Shown piece after piece: positions 1 to 7,986 of a stretch of DNA of 19,087 bases. Each line of letters starts with the position of its first letter. Positions within the stretch are counted from its first letter, which is position 1. This stretch comes from DASYYE01 sp035946955 (lineage in GTDB: Bacteria; Actinomycetota; Actinomycetes; Streptosporangiales; Streptosporangiaceae): NCBI GenBank assembly GCA_035946955.1, contig DASYYE010000119.1:1-19087 (forward strand), in the 5' to 3' direction. The notes beneath the pieces were generated by a model. The model searched no databases. It was given only the letters and a program-made list of their open reading frames with translations, and was not told the DNA's origin. The translations under genes and the position numbers were made by a program.

Positions 1-53
1 TCCGCCAGCTCCAAGCCCTCGGCTACACCGTCACCCTCACCCCCGCCGCCTGA
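1..53 (+). CDS. C-terminal end of an unidentified CDS (partial)
   Basis: The window opens inside a reading frame that runs from base 3 to a TGA at 51-53 and encodes RQLQALGYTVTLTPAA. The codons are GC-rich in the third position and the frame ends in a normal stop, so this looks like the tail of a gene lying to the left. The short tail resembles the ends of some actinobacterial transposases, but sixteen residues cannot establish a family, so no function is assigned. Confidence 0.45.
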   Translation, partial: RQLQALGYTVTLTPAA

Positions 54-85
54 CAAGACACCCCACCCACCGGCAAGCCAAAACA

Positions 86-100
86 GCCGGCTCCGCCGGC
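86..100 (+). terminator. Short GC hairpin after the partial CDS
   Basis: GCCGGC (86-91) and GCCGGC (95-100) form a 6-bp stem with a TCC triloop, 32 bases after the stop at 53. There is no T-run, as is common for actinobacterial terminators. The call rests on position and stem strength alone. Confidence 0.3.
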
Positions 101-250
101 GCTGCCGCACACCCAGTTACGGCCCTACATTTTCCGGTCAGAGGGTTGGGAGCGGAAGATGGCTGAGCGTTCGCTGAGTTTCTCCGGTCGGCTCCCCAAC
201 CCGGCGGGCGACCCGTTCGTTGGAGAAAGTGAGGGTTCGAGTCGCTGGGT

Positions 251-271
251 GGTGAGTGGTGAGTGGTGAGG
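251..271 (+). repeat. GGTGAGT tandem repeat before the sigma factor start
   Basis: Three tandem 7-base units GGTGAGT, GGTGAGT, GGTGAGG occupy 251-271, immediately upstream of the sigma factor start at 289. The purine-rich units include SD-like GGTGAG strings. A slippage-prone or regulatory role is possible but not shown. Confidence 0.5.
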
Positions 272-288
272 TGGACGGCTGAGAGCAG

Positions 289-765
289 GTGCTGACCGAC
301 CTGGCCAGCGGGCGCGGTGTCGCACTCAAGCGCCACGCGTTCCTGCTGTGCGGGAACGCGGCCCAGGCCGACGACCTGGTCCAGGAATCGCTGGTCCGGG
401 CGTTCACCCGCCCCCTGCGAGTACCGTGGCCCGGCGCGGCCGAGGCATATGTGCGGACGATCATGGTGAACCTGTTCATCGATGGCGCCCGCAGGCACTC
501 CCGGTGGAGCCGGGTGGAGCCGCTGCTGCGGCCCGCCGGCATGACGGCGGATCCCGCCGATCAGGTGTCCGACCGGGACGCCATGCTGAGCGTGCTGCGG
601 AGCCTTTCGCCCCGCCAGCGCGCCCGCATGATGCTGCGCTACTACGAGGATCTGCCCGCGGCCGAAATCGCGGCCGTGCTCGGTGTGGCCGAAGGCACGG
701 TCAAGCGCTACCTCAGCGAGGCGATGTCCCACGTCGTCACGCGGCTGTCCAGCGCGGAAACGTGA
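289..765 (+). CDS. SigE-family ECF RNA polymerase sigma factor
   Basis: This 158-residue protein is a group IV (ECF) sigma factor of the short actinobacterial SigE-like type. Region 2 covers roughly residues 10-70, with the pattern AQADDLVQESLVRAF followed by the AYVRTIMVNLFID segment that contacts the -10 element. Region 4 covers roughly 95-150, with LSPRQRARMMLRYYEDL and the helix-turn-helix AAEIAAVLGVAEGTVKRY that reads the -35 element. An in-frame TGA at 280-282 makes GTG 289 the first possible start; the SD is weak (GAGAG very close to the start). The next gene begins 19 bases after the stop and encodes a membrane protein, the usual arrangement of an ECF factor with a membrane-bound regulator. 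The regulon and inducing signal cannot be read from the sequence. Confidence 0.92.
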   Translation: MLTDLASGRGVALKRHAFLLCGNAAQADDLVQESLVRAFTRPLRVPWPGAAEAYVRTIMVNLFIDGARRHSRWSRVEPLLRPAGMTADPADQVSDRDAMLSVLRSLSPRQRARMMLRYYEDLPAAEIAAVLGVAEGTVKRYLSEAMSHVVTRLSSAET

Positions 766-784
766 TAACGGGAGGGACGAGGCG

Positions 785-1786
785 ATGTCGATCGACGAGC
801 GTGAACTGCGCTCGCGCCTAACGGAGACGGCGGCGCTGGCTGGCCCGCCACGCTTCGCCACCGACGGCCTGGCCGCGCAAGTCCGGCGAATCAGACGACG
901 ACGACGGCGTGGGCGCGTAGAGGTCATCGCGGCAGTTTCAGCGGCGTTGGCATCGGCGGTCGTGATCCCGCTGACGCACGGCGGGACACTTCATGGCGTC
1001 ATGAGCCTGGCACCGCCCATACCGCCTCAACTGTCGTACTCGGTGACCGTGAACGGCCAGACGCGGGCGGTTCCGGCCACCGGAGGGCCGCAGCTGTTCA
1101 CCGTCACCCGAGGCGAGAGACTCACGATGACTGTCGAGGTGACCGTGCCGAGGCAGTGGGAGATCAGAGCCCTGTGGCTCGGCATCACCAACGGGGTGCT
1201 GAGCGGGCACGCCACTATGAACCCGGTCCTGGCGGCCAGCACCGGCGTGCGGCTGCGGCCCGGCGCGCACCGGTTCGCGCTGCGCTGGACCGTGCCGGCT
1301 GGGCTCGCGCCTGGGACCACCCGTCAGCTCTCTGCGGACTGGACCTACCGGAACCCAGAACCAGGAGAGGCAGAAGGAGAAGTCGCCGACTTCGCGGTGC
1401 CGCTGCCGACTGGTGCCACATCCCCGGTCGCGGTCGCGCACCGGCTCCGCGCTATGGCCCTGCATGCAGTCACGAGCTGCGATGGCGATAGGCCTGCCTG
1501 GATCCGCGCCGTGCGAACGACCTCTGGCAAGGCAATGGCCATGGTGGGGGGAGGCAACGACATGGACGAAGCCACGGCCGCCGTGTACCTGGTGCTGATG
1601 AAAGGTGACTTCGCCCTCGGTGGTGGCGGCCCTGGGTCGCCGATGTGCGGCCGCAGTTGGTCAACCGGACCCTACTTTTTTGGCGTCTTCGACTCCGCCA
1701 CGTTGGTGCCCCTCCAACTCGCCCTGGGCAACCGCCCACCACCAGTGCCGCTGCAGACCCTCGGGCCAGTGCTAAACCTGAGGTAG
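785..1786 (+). CDS. Single-span membrane protein, probable sigma-factor partner
   Basis: The 333-residue product has a short basic cytoplasmic N-terminus (residues 1-44, with an arginine-rich stretch around 33-44), one transmembrane segment at about 45-64 (VEVIAAVSAALASAVVIPL) and a long extracytoplasmic part. The outer part looks beta-rich (LSYSVTVNGQTRAVP, LFTVTRGERLTMTVEV) and has three cysteines. The start at 785 is chosen because GGAGG at 771-775 lies 9 bases upstream and it follows the sigma gene directly; a longer reading frame from 683 would overlap that gene. The arrangement matches proteins encoded after SigE-type ECF genes in actinobacteria, which often act as anti-sigma factors or sensors. 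No zinc-binding HxxxCxxC anti-sigma motif is visible, so anti-sigma function is inferred from context only. Confidence 0.8.
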   Translation: MSIDERELRSRLTETAALAGPPRFATDGLAAQVRRIRRRRRRGRVEVIAAVSAALASAVVIPLTHGGTLHGVMSLAPPIPPQLSYSVTVNGQTRAVPATGGPQLFTVTRGERLTMTVEVTVPRQWEIRALWLGITNGVLSGHATMNPVLAASTGVRLRPGAHRFALRWTVPAGLAPGTTRQLSADWTYRNPEPGEAEGEVADFAVPLPTGATSPVAVAHRLRAMALHAVTSCDGDRPAWIRAVRTTSGKAMAMVGGGNDMDEATAAVYLVLMKGDFALGGGGPGSPMCGRSWSTGPYFFGVFDSATLVPLQLALGNRPPPVPLQTLGPVLNLR

Positions 1787-1819
1787 ACCCGTGACAAGAC
1801 CTACAGTGATCTTCACCGT

Positions 1820-2045
1820 GATCGATGTACCGCTGCGGACAAAAGTTTCTCCGTATCGGGCCATCGATCACGAGGTCGGGGGCATCCCTGGCAGGTCCAG
1901 TCAGGCCTGAGACGATCGTGTCCCGTCACGGACAAAAGGGTGGCCCGAAGCAAAACCCACAACCCCTGTCCACCAAGATCGATGTGCGCCCACGGACAAA
2001 GAACGTCCCATAACAAAAGCCACAATCCTGTGCCCGCTGACCGGG
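1820..2045. repeat. Non-coding cluster of degenerate direct repeats
   Basis: A GATCGATGT-like block followed about 8-10 bases later by CGGACAAA occurs three times: 1820-1845, 1911-1940 (GACGATCGTGT variant) and 1977-2001. The second and third copies continue into the dispersed repeat motif (1950-1968, and TAACAAAAGCCACAATCC at 2011-2028). The third copy is extended by CCCGCTGACC, which recurs next to the copy at 15911-15955. No reading frame here looks coding. Likely interpretations are relic insertion-sequence ends or a mobile-element attachment zone. Confidence 0.6.
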
Positions 2046-2573
2046 GACGGCGCCTCACCTCACCATGGAGTACACGGCCAAGCTATAGGCAGAACGGGCA
2101 CCCGGGGTCTCACAACCCAGGAACCCCACGTTGAGCGGCCCGGGCCCAGCCCCACCGGCCTGGGGTTCCGCCACTCGTGGGAACTCCTGCCCGGCCTCGC
2201 CCGCTGCTGGGTCATCGTGGTCCCGTGTGGTTTGCGTGCCTGTCATCGGGCATCGTGGTCATGCGCTGGGGGAGAAGCAGGTTCCCTGCTGTGAGTGGCC
2301 CGGGGCGTGCCCGGCGGTGATGAGCGGGCAGCCGGGCCACAGCCCGGCGCGGATGGGCTTGCCGGGTCAGTGCGGCCGCCGCCGTCGGCGCACTCACGTT
2401 GCTTGCCGCCCACCGCAGGGCCTTATGCCGCGTATGCGGCCCGGCGCGGCGGTCGCCTCTGGCCACCTGCCCTCCTACCCTGGAGCCGTGCCAGGCAAAG
2501 CCGGCGCAGCCGTGGCAGGAGCGCCGCGAGCCCGGCGCCTGGGCCACGGACCCGCGCACTCCGGAGGCAGCAG
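2046..2573. other. About 530 bases without a convincing gene
   Basis: Open frames exist on both strands because the GC content is high, but none combines a good SD, plausible codon use and a protein-like composition. One plus-strand frame (from 2131) carries a Cys-containing patch around 2275-2370 (CCEWPGAC) that might be a decayed zinc-binding module. GGAGG at 2563-2567 belongs to the next gene. Confidence 0.4.
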
Positions 2574-2975
2574 GTGGAGCCAGGCAGCGAGGCAGTACCG
2601 TACGGCCTGGCCACGAGCGATCGTCACTCAGGCCATTACTGGCCGTCGATCACCGTCTACCGCACCCTGGACCCCTGGCGCGAGCACTGGGCGGCCCTGC
2701 ACCACCAAACCCAGCCCCCTCCCGCATGCCCTGAGCCGGACCTGTCTGAGCACATGCTCATCGAGGTCACGGCCGGCCAAACCCCGACGGGCATGGCCAG
2801 GCTTGAAGTCACCGCAGTGACGCTGAGCCACGGGACGCTGCTGGTCCAGGCGGGCCTGCACTATCCGGACGGAGCCGCCACGGCGGACATGGGAAGCCCG
2901 TTCGCGGCGCTGACAACGCCAGCCTTCGACGGCCCAGTGTCACTCGACCTGTCGACCCACATCGACATCGTCTAA
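2574..2975 (+). CDS. Small hypothetical protein
   Basis: I do not recognise this 133-residue protein. The GTG start at 2574 is chosen over a longer frame from 2295 because GGAGG at 2563-2567 sits 6 bases upstream and the translation becomes protein-like only after it (HYWPSITVYRTLDPWREHW). The second half alternates hydrophobic and polar residues (MLIEVTAG, MARLEVTAVTLSHGTLLVQ), suggesting a small beta-rich fold. There is no signal peptide, membrane segment or catalytic motif. It stands alone, about 250 bases before the 3' end of the convergent serine recombinase, and is probably at or near the island edge. Confidence 0.6.
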   Translation: MEPGSEAVPYGLATSDRHSGHYWPSITVYRTLDPWREHWAALHHQTQPPPACPEPDLSEHMLIEVTAGQTPTGMARLEVTAVTLSHGTLLVQAGLHYPDGAATADMGSPFAALTTPAFDGPVSLDLSTHIDIV

Positions 2976-3190
2976 GCGGCGCCACCTGCCACGCCATGAG
3001 CCGACGTTCGGGCCACTCAAGCCCGGGGACCAACCCCCGGCCCTGGCCAGAACCCGAGAGAACCCGCCACCTGCGCCCGCCGCCACCGACCTACCCGGCA
3101 CACAGCACCAACCACCACCTCCCACCCGCGTCCTCGCTACGCCACTGCGACCTCGGGGCGCGTGCGGGGGATGAATATGAGCAGACAGAG

Positions 3191-3226
3191 AAAAGGGCGT
3201 CCAGTAACAAAAGCCACAATTCAGCC
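3191..3226 (-). repeat. Copy of the dispersed GGATTGTnnCTTTTGTTA repeat
   Basis: TAACAAAAGCCACAATTC at 3205-3222 (read as GAATTGTGGCTTTTGTTA on the minus strand) is nearly identical to the copy at 2011-2028 and similar to that at 15918-15934. It sits at the 3' end of the serine recombinase, whose stop codon is at 3221-3223. Confidence 0.65.
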
Positions 3227-5101
3227 AGCGGGCCTCGGCCTGCGCCGGGCAGCACGTGGGCATGGATGGTGGGTTTTCAAGAATCTGGTGTCGGATGTTA
3301 AAAGGGACAATCCGGGGATAGCTGGGGTGGGTGGCTCGCTGTCGCGGATGAGGGCTGTGAGTGCGGCTGGGGTGCTGGGTGTGATGGTGGCGTAGATGGT
3401 GACCTGGTGGTCTTCCTTGTTGTAGACGAGTTCCAGGCCGAACGCGGCGAACAGTTGTGCCTGGAGGCGGCGGGGCAGGTGTGGGAGTCCTGCGCTCAGC
3501 AGGGGCAGGGCGTCGAGCAGGCTGGGGTCGTTGTCGTGGCCGGCCTGGCGGTCCAGGGCGGCTAGCTGGTCGTTGAGGCTGGCGCGTTCGGCTTCCAACT
3601 CGGTGAAGCGTTCGATGATGCGGGTGCGCCAGGCGACCAGTGCGGGGGCGGGGGTGTCGGCGGTGGTGAGGGCTTCGATTTCGCGGGTGTGGGCTTTCTC
3701 GGCCGCGTCGATCTGACGTAGCTGGGTGCGCAGGGCGTCGGCTTGGTGGGCGCGGCGTTCGGCGGCTTCGGCGGCGCTGTCGGGAAGCTGGCGGGCCAGG
3801 AGTTCGGCGCGGTCGGGGCCGAAGATCCGCTGGTGGAAGAAGTCGAGGATCGCTGTCATCAGGTCGTCTTCGCGGACGCGGACGGTGCGGGGGTGGTCGG
3901 GGTGGGTGGCCTGGTGGCGGGGGTTGGCGGGGTTGTGGGTGCACCCGTAGTAGACGTAGCCGGTGTGGCCGGCGGTGGGGCGGACGAGAAGGCCGGTCAT
4001 GCGCCGGTTGCAGTCGCGGCAGCGGCAGCGTGAGCGCAGCACGTAGGAACGCCGCGCGGCGGGGTGGCTGTTCGGGCTGGGCTCGTCGCGGGATGTGCCG
4101 TGTTCGGCTCCGATTGTCTGGGCGGTCTCCCAGACTTCCCGCCTGATGATGGCGGGGTGGGTGGGGGTGGGTGACCAGAGCCATTGGTCTTGGGGGACAA
4201 GGCGGGGGCGGCGGTAGCCGGGGGTGCGGCGGGTCCGGCCGTAGACCATGTACCCGGTGTATTTCGGGTTGGTCAAGATCCGGTAGACGGCCGAGGGGGT
4301 CCAGCCGTCGCCTCGGGCGGGCGCGGGGGCGGCGGGGTCGGCGTTGAGCCGGTTGACGATGGTCTTGATCCCGAGCTTGTCCACACTCCGCCAGGTGAAC
4401 ACCTGCCCGACCAGCCGGGCGCGCTCGGTGTCGAGGGCCAGGCGGGTCTTGGTCTTGCCCTGGGCGGCCTTCATCGGGTTGGGGTGCGGTATCCGTTCGG
4501 CCTGGTAGCCGTAGGGGACGGGCCCGATGTTGTACCCGTCTAGGGCGTGCTGGGTGAAGCCACGCCAGGCTTTCTCCTTCAACTGGAAGCGGTACCACTC
4601 CGCGATGCCCTGCTTCACCCGCCGCACCAGGATCGTCGTGGCGTTGGTGCCTTCAACGTTGATCGGCTCATCGGTGGCGAACAGCGGGATCCCGGCGTCG
4701 GACAACTGCCGTTCCAGCTTCAAAGCGTTGAAGGTGTCACGCCCGGACCGTTCGATGTCTTCACACATCACCGCAGCGAACCTCGGCGCGGGCCCGCCCG
4801 CTTCGGCCAACAGCGCGGCCAGGCCACCGTCACGCGGGATGCCCACGTCTACGTTTTCGTGGGCTGACCCGTGGCCGCGCTGGTCCAGGTCCAGCCCACC
4901 GGACTCGATGTCCCAGAAATGCGCGGCGATGAACCACCCGGGCGGCAGTTTGGCTTTGACTTCCCGTAGCTGGCGCTGCAACGAGGCGCGGGGGTCTTGC
5001 ATCAGCAGGGTGGAGGTGCGCCCGAGGAACGCGACGGGCACCGGTTCCCCCGGGCTGCTCGTGCTGCTGGTCACGTGGGGGGTGGGTGCCGGATGAGCCA
5101 T
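3221..5101 (-). CDS. Large serine recombinase (integrase)
   Basis: This 626-residue protein belongs to the large serine recombinases, which integrate and excise phages and integrative elements by cutting attP and attB through a serine linkage. The resolvase-like catalytic domain spans about residues 21-165. The nucleophile is probably Ser30 in GRTSTLLMQDP, and CEDIERSGRD (about 113-122) supplies the active-site arginine region. The recombinase domain follows (about 190-300, GYNIGPVPYGYQ, ILTNPKYTGYMVYG). A zinc ribbon uses Cys359, Cys361, Cys364 and Cys387, and a coiled coil lies at about 440-520. The start at 5101 has GGAGG 7 bases upstream; an upstream in-frame start at 5143 lies deeper inside the previous gene and is less likely. 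The start overlaps the preceding small gene by 31 bases. Oddly, the last 30 residues after about 597 are encoded by a dispersed repeat, suggesting that the original 3' end was replaced. Confidence 0.95.
   Translation of the reverse strand: MAHPAPTPHVTSSTSSPGEPVPVAFLGRTSTLLMQDPRASLQRQLREVKAKLPPGWFIAAHFWDIESGGLDLDQRGHGSAHENVDVGIPRDGGLAALLAEAGGPAPRFAAVMCEDIERSGRDTFNALKLERQLSDAGIPLFATDEPINVEGTNATTILVRRVKQGIAEWYRFQLKEKAWRGFTQHALDGYNIGPVPYGYQAERIPHPNPMKAAQGKTKTRLALDTERARLVGQVFTWRSVDKLGIKTIVNRLNADPAAPAPARGDGWTPSAVYRILTNPKYTGYMVYGRTRRTPGYRRPRLVPQDQWLWSPTPTHPAIIRREVWETAQTIGAEHGTSRDEPSPNSHPAARRSYVLRSRCRCRDCNRRMTGLLVRPTAGHTGYVYYGCTHNPANPRHQATHPDHPRTVRVREDDLMTAILDFFHQRIFGPDRAELLARQLPDSAAEAAERRAHQADALRTQLRQIDAAEKAHTREIEALTTADTPAPALVAWRTRIIERFTELEAERASLNDQLAALDRQAGHDNDPSLLDALPLLSAGLPHLPRRLQAQLFAAFGLELVYNKEDHQVTIYATITPSTPAALTALIRDSEPPTPAIPGLSLLTSDTRFLKTHHPCPRAARRRPRPAG
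3261..3313 (-). repeat. Repeat element encoding the recombinase C-terminal tail
   Basis: Read on the minus strand, this 53-base block aligns without gaps to plus-strand 15795-15847 with 38 identities. The match is strongest at its two ends (ATTGTCCCTTT and GAAAACCCACCATCCATG). It contains the dispersed repeat core at 3298-3313 and encodes about residues 597-613 of the serine recombinase. The two copies are in inverted orientation about 12.5 kb apart. Confidence 0.65.
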
Positions 5102-5364
5102 TGCAGTGCCTCCGTGATCGCCTCGGCCTGGCGGGTGTCCCACCGGGCGGCTTCAGCGCCGGTGGCGACCCTGACTTTCCACCGGACTTTCATGCCCCCG
5201 GGCCTTTCTTCTTCACTCAGATTATAGCTGAGAATGGTCCCATTCGGAATGGAATCAAGCCAGGCAAGAGAATTATCCCCACCATTTTTCGATGGGTCGC
5301 TAGTGCTCTGGCCTGCGGCTTCTCGTTCCGGCGGGGTTGGTGTGGCTGTCTCCTGGCCGTTCAT
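5071..5364 (-). CDS. Small hypothetical protein overlapping the integrase
   Basis: The 97-residue product is polar and acidic in its first half, then carries a compact segment (GMKVRWKVRVATGAEAARWDTRQAEAI, split here as GMKVRWKVRV and the helical rest) that looks like a small folded domain. The ATG at 5364 is preferred because GGAAAAAG lies just upstream; an alternative start at 5406 adds 14 residues. Its end overlaps the recombinase start by 31 bases, so the two are probably co-translated. The locus around 5205-5280 is clearly richer in A and T than its surroundings. By position it could be an accessory factor such as a recombination directionality factor, but no motif supports this. Confidence 0.65.
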   Translation of the reverse strand: MNGQETATPTPPEREAAGQSTSDPSKNGGDNSLAWLDSIPNGTILSYNLSEEERPGGMKVRWKVRVATGAEAARWDTRQAEAITEALQWLIRHPPPT

Positions 5365-5415
5365 GTCTTTTTCCAAACCGGTGCGGTGAGGGGTCTTGGT
5401 GACCATTCGGCCGCC

Positions 5416-5583
5416 TGCGTGGTGGGTGGTTTTTTGGCCGGTGTCCTGCGGCGTGGTGGGGGGCGGTGCCGGCTAGCCTGGCCGGGCGAACGGGCTGGCT
5501 TCTTGCCTGCCGGGAATTGACCGAGTGCCGGTGCCGCAGGGTCCCGCCGCGCCGCAGGTGGGTAAAAAACCACCCACCACGCA
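5416..5583. repeat. Perfect 20-bp inverted repeat
   Basis: TGCGTGGTGGGTGGTTTTTT at 5416-5435 is matched exactly by its reverse complement at 5564-5583, with 128 bases between. The T6 and A6 tracts face inward. It lies in the non-coding gap between the J-domain gene (stop at 5618) and the small gene (start 5364). It could be a pair of binding sites, a cruciform, or the relic of a small inserted element. Confidence 0.8.
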
Positions 5584-5617
5584 CCCCCGCACCCACCGTC
5601 ACCTGGCTCATCAGCCC

Positions 5618-6100
5618 TCACCTGCCCGGGGGCGGGGCGAGGTCGGCCCGCACCGTCGAGGCGAGCCACACCGCAAGGCCGGTGACTACGGCGGCGGTGA
5701 CCGGGCCACCCACCCCGGCACGGGCCGTCACCGCAGCCGCCACGGCAGCGGCCAGAACCCGGGCCGCCAGCCGCAGTGGCCTGCCGTGGCGCACCCTGGC
5801 GGGCAGCAGCCGGGCACTGGCCAGCACACCAGCAACCCGGGGCGGCGAGACTGCGCGGGCCGCAGGTGCGGTGGCGGGCGGGGCAGCGGCGACGAGGTCG
5901 GCGTACGCCTCCGAGCGTGCCCACGGGCTCCGCAGCGCCGCGAACGCGGCCGACGCGGCGGCGTAGCGCTCTCTGTCGCCGCCGTCGAAGCGGTCGGGGT
6001 GGGTGGCGGTGGCGACCGCGTACCAGGCGGCGTGGACCTGCTCGTCGGTGAGGTCGGGGCGGGCAGGCAGGCCGAGGACAGCGAACGGGTTGTAGGTCAT
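5618..6100 (-). CDS. J-domain (DnaJ-like) protein with hydrophobic C-terminus
   Basis: The 160-residue protein starts with a J domain (about residues 1-65): NPFAVLGLPARPDLT, then helix II, the HPD motif in ATATHPDRFDGGD, and helix III (ERYAAASAAFAALRSPWARSEAY). J domains stimulate the ATPase of Hsp70 chaperones through HPD. The C-terminal half contains alanine/valine-rich hydrophobic stretches (LAARVLAAAVAAAV; GPVTAAVVTGLAVWLAS) that look like one or two membrane segments, so it is probably a membrane-tethered co-chaperone. The ATG at 6100 has GGGGAGG 6 bases upstream and overlaps the FtsK-like stop by four bases (ATGA), showing tight coupling. No glycine/phenylalanine region or zinc domain of classical DnaJ is present. 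Recruiting Hsp70 to the transfer apparatus is an inference from context. Confidence 0.85.
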   Translation of the reverse strand: MTYNPFAVLGLPARPDLTDEQVHAAWYAVATATHPDRFDGGDRERYAAASAAFAALRSPWARSEAYADLVAAAPPATAPAARAVSPPRVAGVLASARLLPARVRHGRPLRLAARVLAAAVAAAVTARAGVGGPVTAAVVTGLAVWLASTVRADLAPPPGR

Positions 6101-7986
6101 GGCCGGGCCTCCCCGGCTGGGGTGCCGAACACGTCGTCTAGGGCCGGGCCCGCGGTTCCCTGCCCGTCCGGCCCCGGTGGGGTCGCCTGCCCGGTGGCGG
6201 GCGGGGCGACGATGACCGTGGGTGCCTTCGGCGGTGGTGGCAGGGGCAGCGGGGAGGGGCGTGGCCTCGCGATCTGGACCCAGGTTGCGCCGCCCCGGTG
6301 GATGTAGGCGGCCTGCCCGACCTCCAGCGACCGGGCGATGTCGGGGTCGACCGTCCAGGCGTGCTGGACCCGGGAGGAGCCTTCGTCGCCGAACATGCCC
6401 CCGATGACCTTGGTGGCGGTCTCCACCACGCGGCGTGTCCCGGCGAGCTTGCAGATGGGGTCGGGCCACGGGGTCCGCATCAGCCAGATCCCCCCGTCAG
6501 CGGTGGCGGCGATCCGGTTCCGCTCGTCCTCGTCGGCGCCCAGTCCTTCCCACGACTGTGCGGAGACCTGGACACCGATGCCGAGGGACCGGCCACGTTC
6601 GTAGAGCTGGAATAGTGGCACCTTGCCGGACACGGCGGAGTAGTCGTCGCAGGCCAGCAGCACCGTACGCGGCTCGGCCTCGCTGCTGGTGACGGCGTGG
6701 GCGAGGAGTTCGGTGATGGCCATGGCCTGCGCCTCAGCGACCGATGCCTGGCTGGTGCCCTCCAAGACGAAGTACCAGGCATCCGCCCCGGCGAGGCTGC
6801 CGGGGCCGTCCAAGCCGGGGCCGAGACGGTCCAGCAGGGTCCGGTAACGCAACGCGATGTCGCCCAGGTGGATCCGGGCGCTGGCCACTGCCGCGAGCCG
6901 CTGCGGGTCACTCGCGTAGGCGCTGGTCAGCCAGGCGGCGTTCAGCCGGGTGAGGAAGTCCGCGCCGTTGACCGGGGGCGCGGGGGGTGCGGTGATCGCG
7001 AGCATCAACACGGCCTGCATGACGTCGGCGTAGTAGGCGGCCGGGCCGTCCGCGCTGGTGGAGACCATCTGGAACAGCGAGACGGCCAGGTCTCGGGGTG
7101 GCAGTGCCCATAGGGACACGCTGGCCTGGTCGGGCCACACTGCCACCCGGACGGCTCCGGCGGAGAACAGGAGGCGGCTGGTGCGGGTGGCTTTGGCGCG
7201 GGAGTCGGGGCCGCCTTTGCAGTCCAGCACCACCAGCAGCGGCCTCGGTGCCCCACGCTGGCGGGACGCTTGGAGCGCGCCGGCGTACCAGCCTGCCCAG
7301 GTGCGCATCATCAGGTTCGTCTTCCCGCACCCCGACGAGCCGAGCACCACCTGGTGCACTGCCATCGCCGTGTAGGGGATAGCCAGTACGGGCTGCCAGC
7401 GGTGGCCGATGGCGCGGATGGTCGCGCCCATCACCACCCGGCCATGGTTGTCGGCCAACGGGAAGGTGCCGGGGGCGGCGGTGCGGCCTCGGGCGGCCCG
7501 GACCGCGCGTTGCCATTGGCGGGCGTCGAACACGACGGGTGCGGTGGCGGTCTTGCCCGCCAGGCCGGTCTGGATGGCGTAGGTCCGCCACGCCCACAAG
7601 GCCCCGGCCAGTGCCAGCCCGGCCGGGACGGCGACCGGTGCGGTGAGCAGGAACGCGGGCACGATGCGGCCGAGGCTGGCCGCGTGCCAGGCCGTCAGGT
7701 AGTCGTGCACGGGGGCGAGTACGAGTGCGTGCCAGGTGCGGACCTGGAGGGCACGCCCGGCGAGGTAGACGCCGGTCATCGGCAGCGCCCACAACGCGGC
7801 GCGGTACAGCCGGGCGGGTGGCCAGCCGCGCAGCCACGCGCCGAGGAACGCCACCCCGGTCACGAGTGTGAGGGGTGCGGCGGCCACCAGCACCGCCAGC
7901 AGGGCGAGGAACGCGGCCACGCGGACGGCCGTGCGCAACAGCCACACGATGACCCGGATCTGGAGGTAGGCGAACAGGATGCTCAC
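6097..7986 (-). CDS. FtsK/TraB-like DNA translocase for conjugative transfer
   Basis: This 629-residue protein has two hydrophobic N-terminal regions (about 10-50 and 106-133), then a RecA-like motor. The Walker A motif is GSSGCGKT (216-223), and the Walker B-like strand is LLVVLDCKGG (250-259), with the KGG typical of FtsK/SpoIIIE relatives. A further acidic strand, LLACDDYSAV, and the YERGRSLGIGVQVSAQSWEG segment match the later motor core. The C-terminus is a proline-rich tail. Actinobacterial conjugation uses a single hexameric FtsK-like ATPase (TraB class) to move double-stranded DNA between mycelial cells, and this gene fits that role. A GTG start at 7986 overlaps the preceding stop by four bases (GTGA), and its own stop overlaps the J-domain start (ATGA). 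Whether it recognises short clt repeats cannot be read here. Confidence 0.9.
   Translation of the reverse strand: MSILFAYLQIRVIVWLLRTAVRVAAFLALLAVLVAAAPLTLVTGVAFLGAWLRGWPPARLYRAALWALPMTGVYLAGRALQVRTWHALVLAPVHDYLTAWHAASLGRIVPAFLLTAPVAVPAGLALAGALWAWRTYAIQTGLAGKTATAPVVFDARQWQRAVRAARGRTAAPGTFPLADNHGRVVMGATIRAIGHRWQPVLAIPYTAMAVHQVVLGSSGCGKTNLMMRTWAGWYAGALQASRQRGAPRPLLVVLDCKGGPDSRAKATRTSRLLFSAGAVRVAVWPDQASVSLWALPPRDLAVSLFQMVSTSADGPAAYYADVMQAVLMLAITAPPAPPVNGADFLTRLNAAWLTSAYASDPQRLAAVASARIHLGDIALRYRTLLDRLGPGLDGPGSLAGADAWYFVLEGTSQASVAEAQAMAITELLAHAVTSSEAEPRTVLLACDDYSAVSGKVPLFQLYERGRSLGIGVQVSAQSWEGLGADEDERNRIAATADGGIWLMRTPWPDPICKLAGTRRVVETATKVIGGMFGDEGSSRVQHAWTVDPDIARSLEVGQAAYIHRGGATWVQIARPRPSPLPLPPPPKAPTVIVAPPATGQATPPGPDGQGTAGPALDDVFGTPAGEARP

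Noticed and set aside
37..927. A 296-residue minus-strand frame across the sigma-factor gene
   Set aside because: It is antisense to a clear ECF sigma factor, and its composition is that of a shadow frame.
785..1786. Zinc-binding anti-sigma (ZAS) domain
   Set aside because: No His-x3-Cys-x2-Cys motif is present in the cytoplasmic N-terminus.
2131..2820. A plus-strand frame with a Cys-rich patch that might be a zinc-binding protein
   Set aside because: The start lacks an SD, most of it is low-complexity, and its 3' half overlaps a better-supported gene in another frame.
2940..4598. A 552-residue minus-strand frame overlapping the recombinase
   Set aside because: It is rich in Pro, Arg and His, as expected for an out-of-frame reading of GC-rich DNA, and lies in the same strand as the well-supported recombinase.
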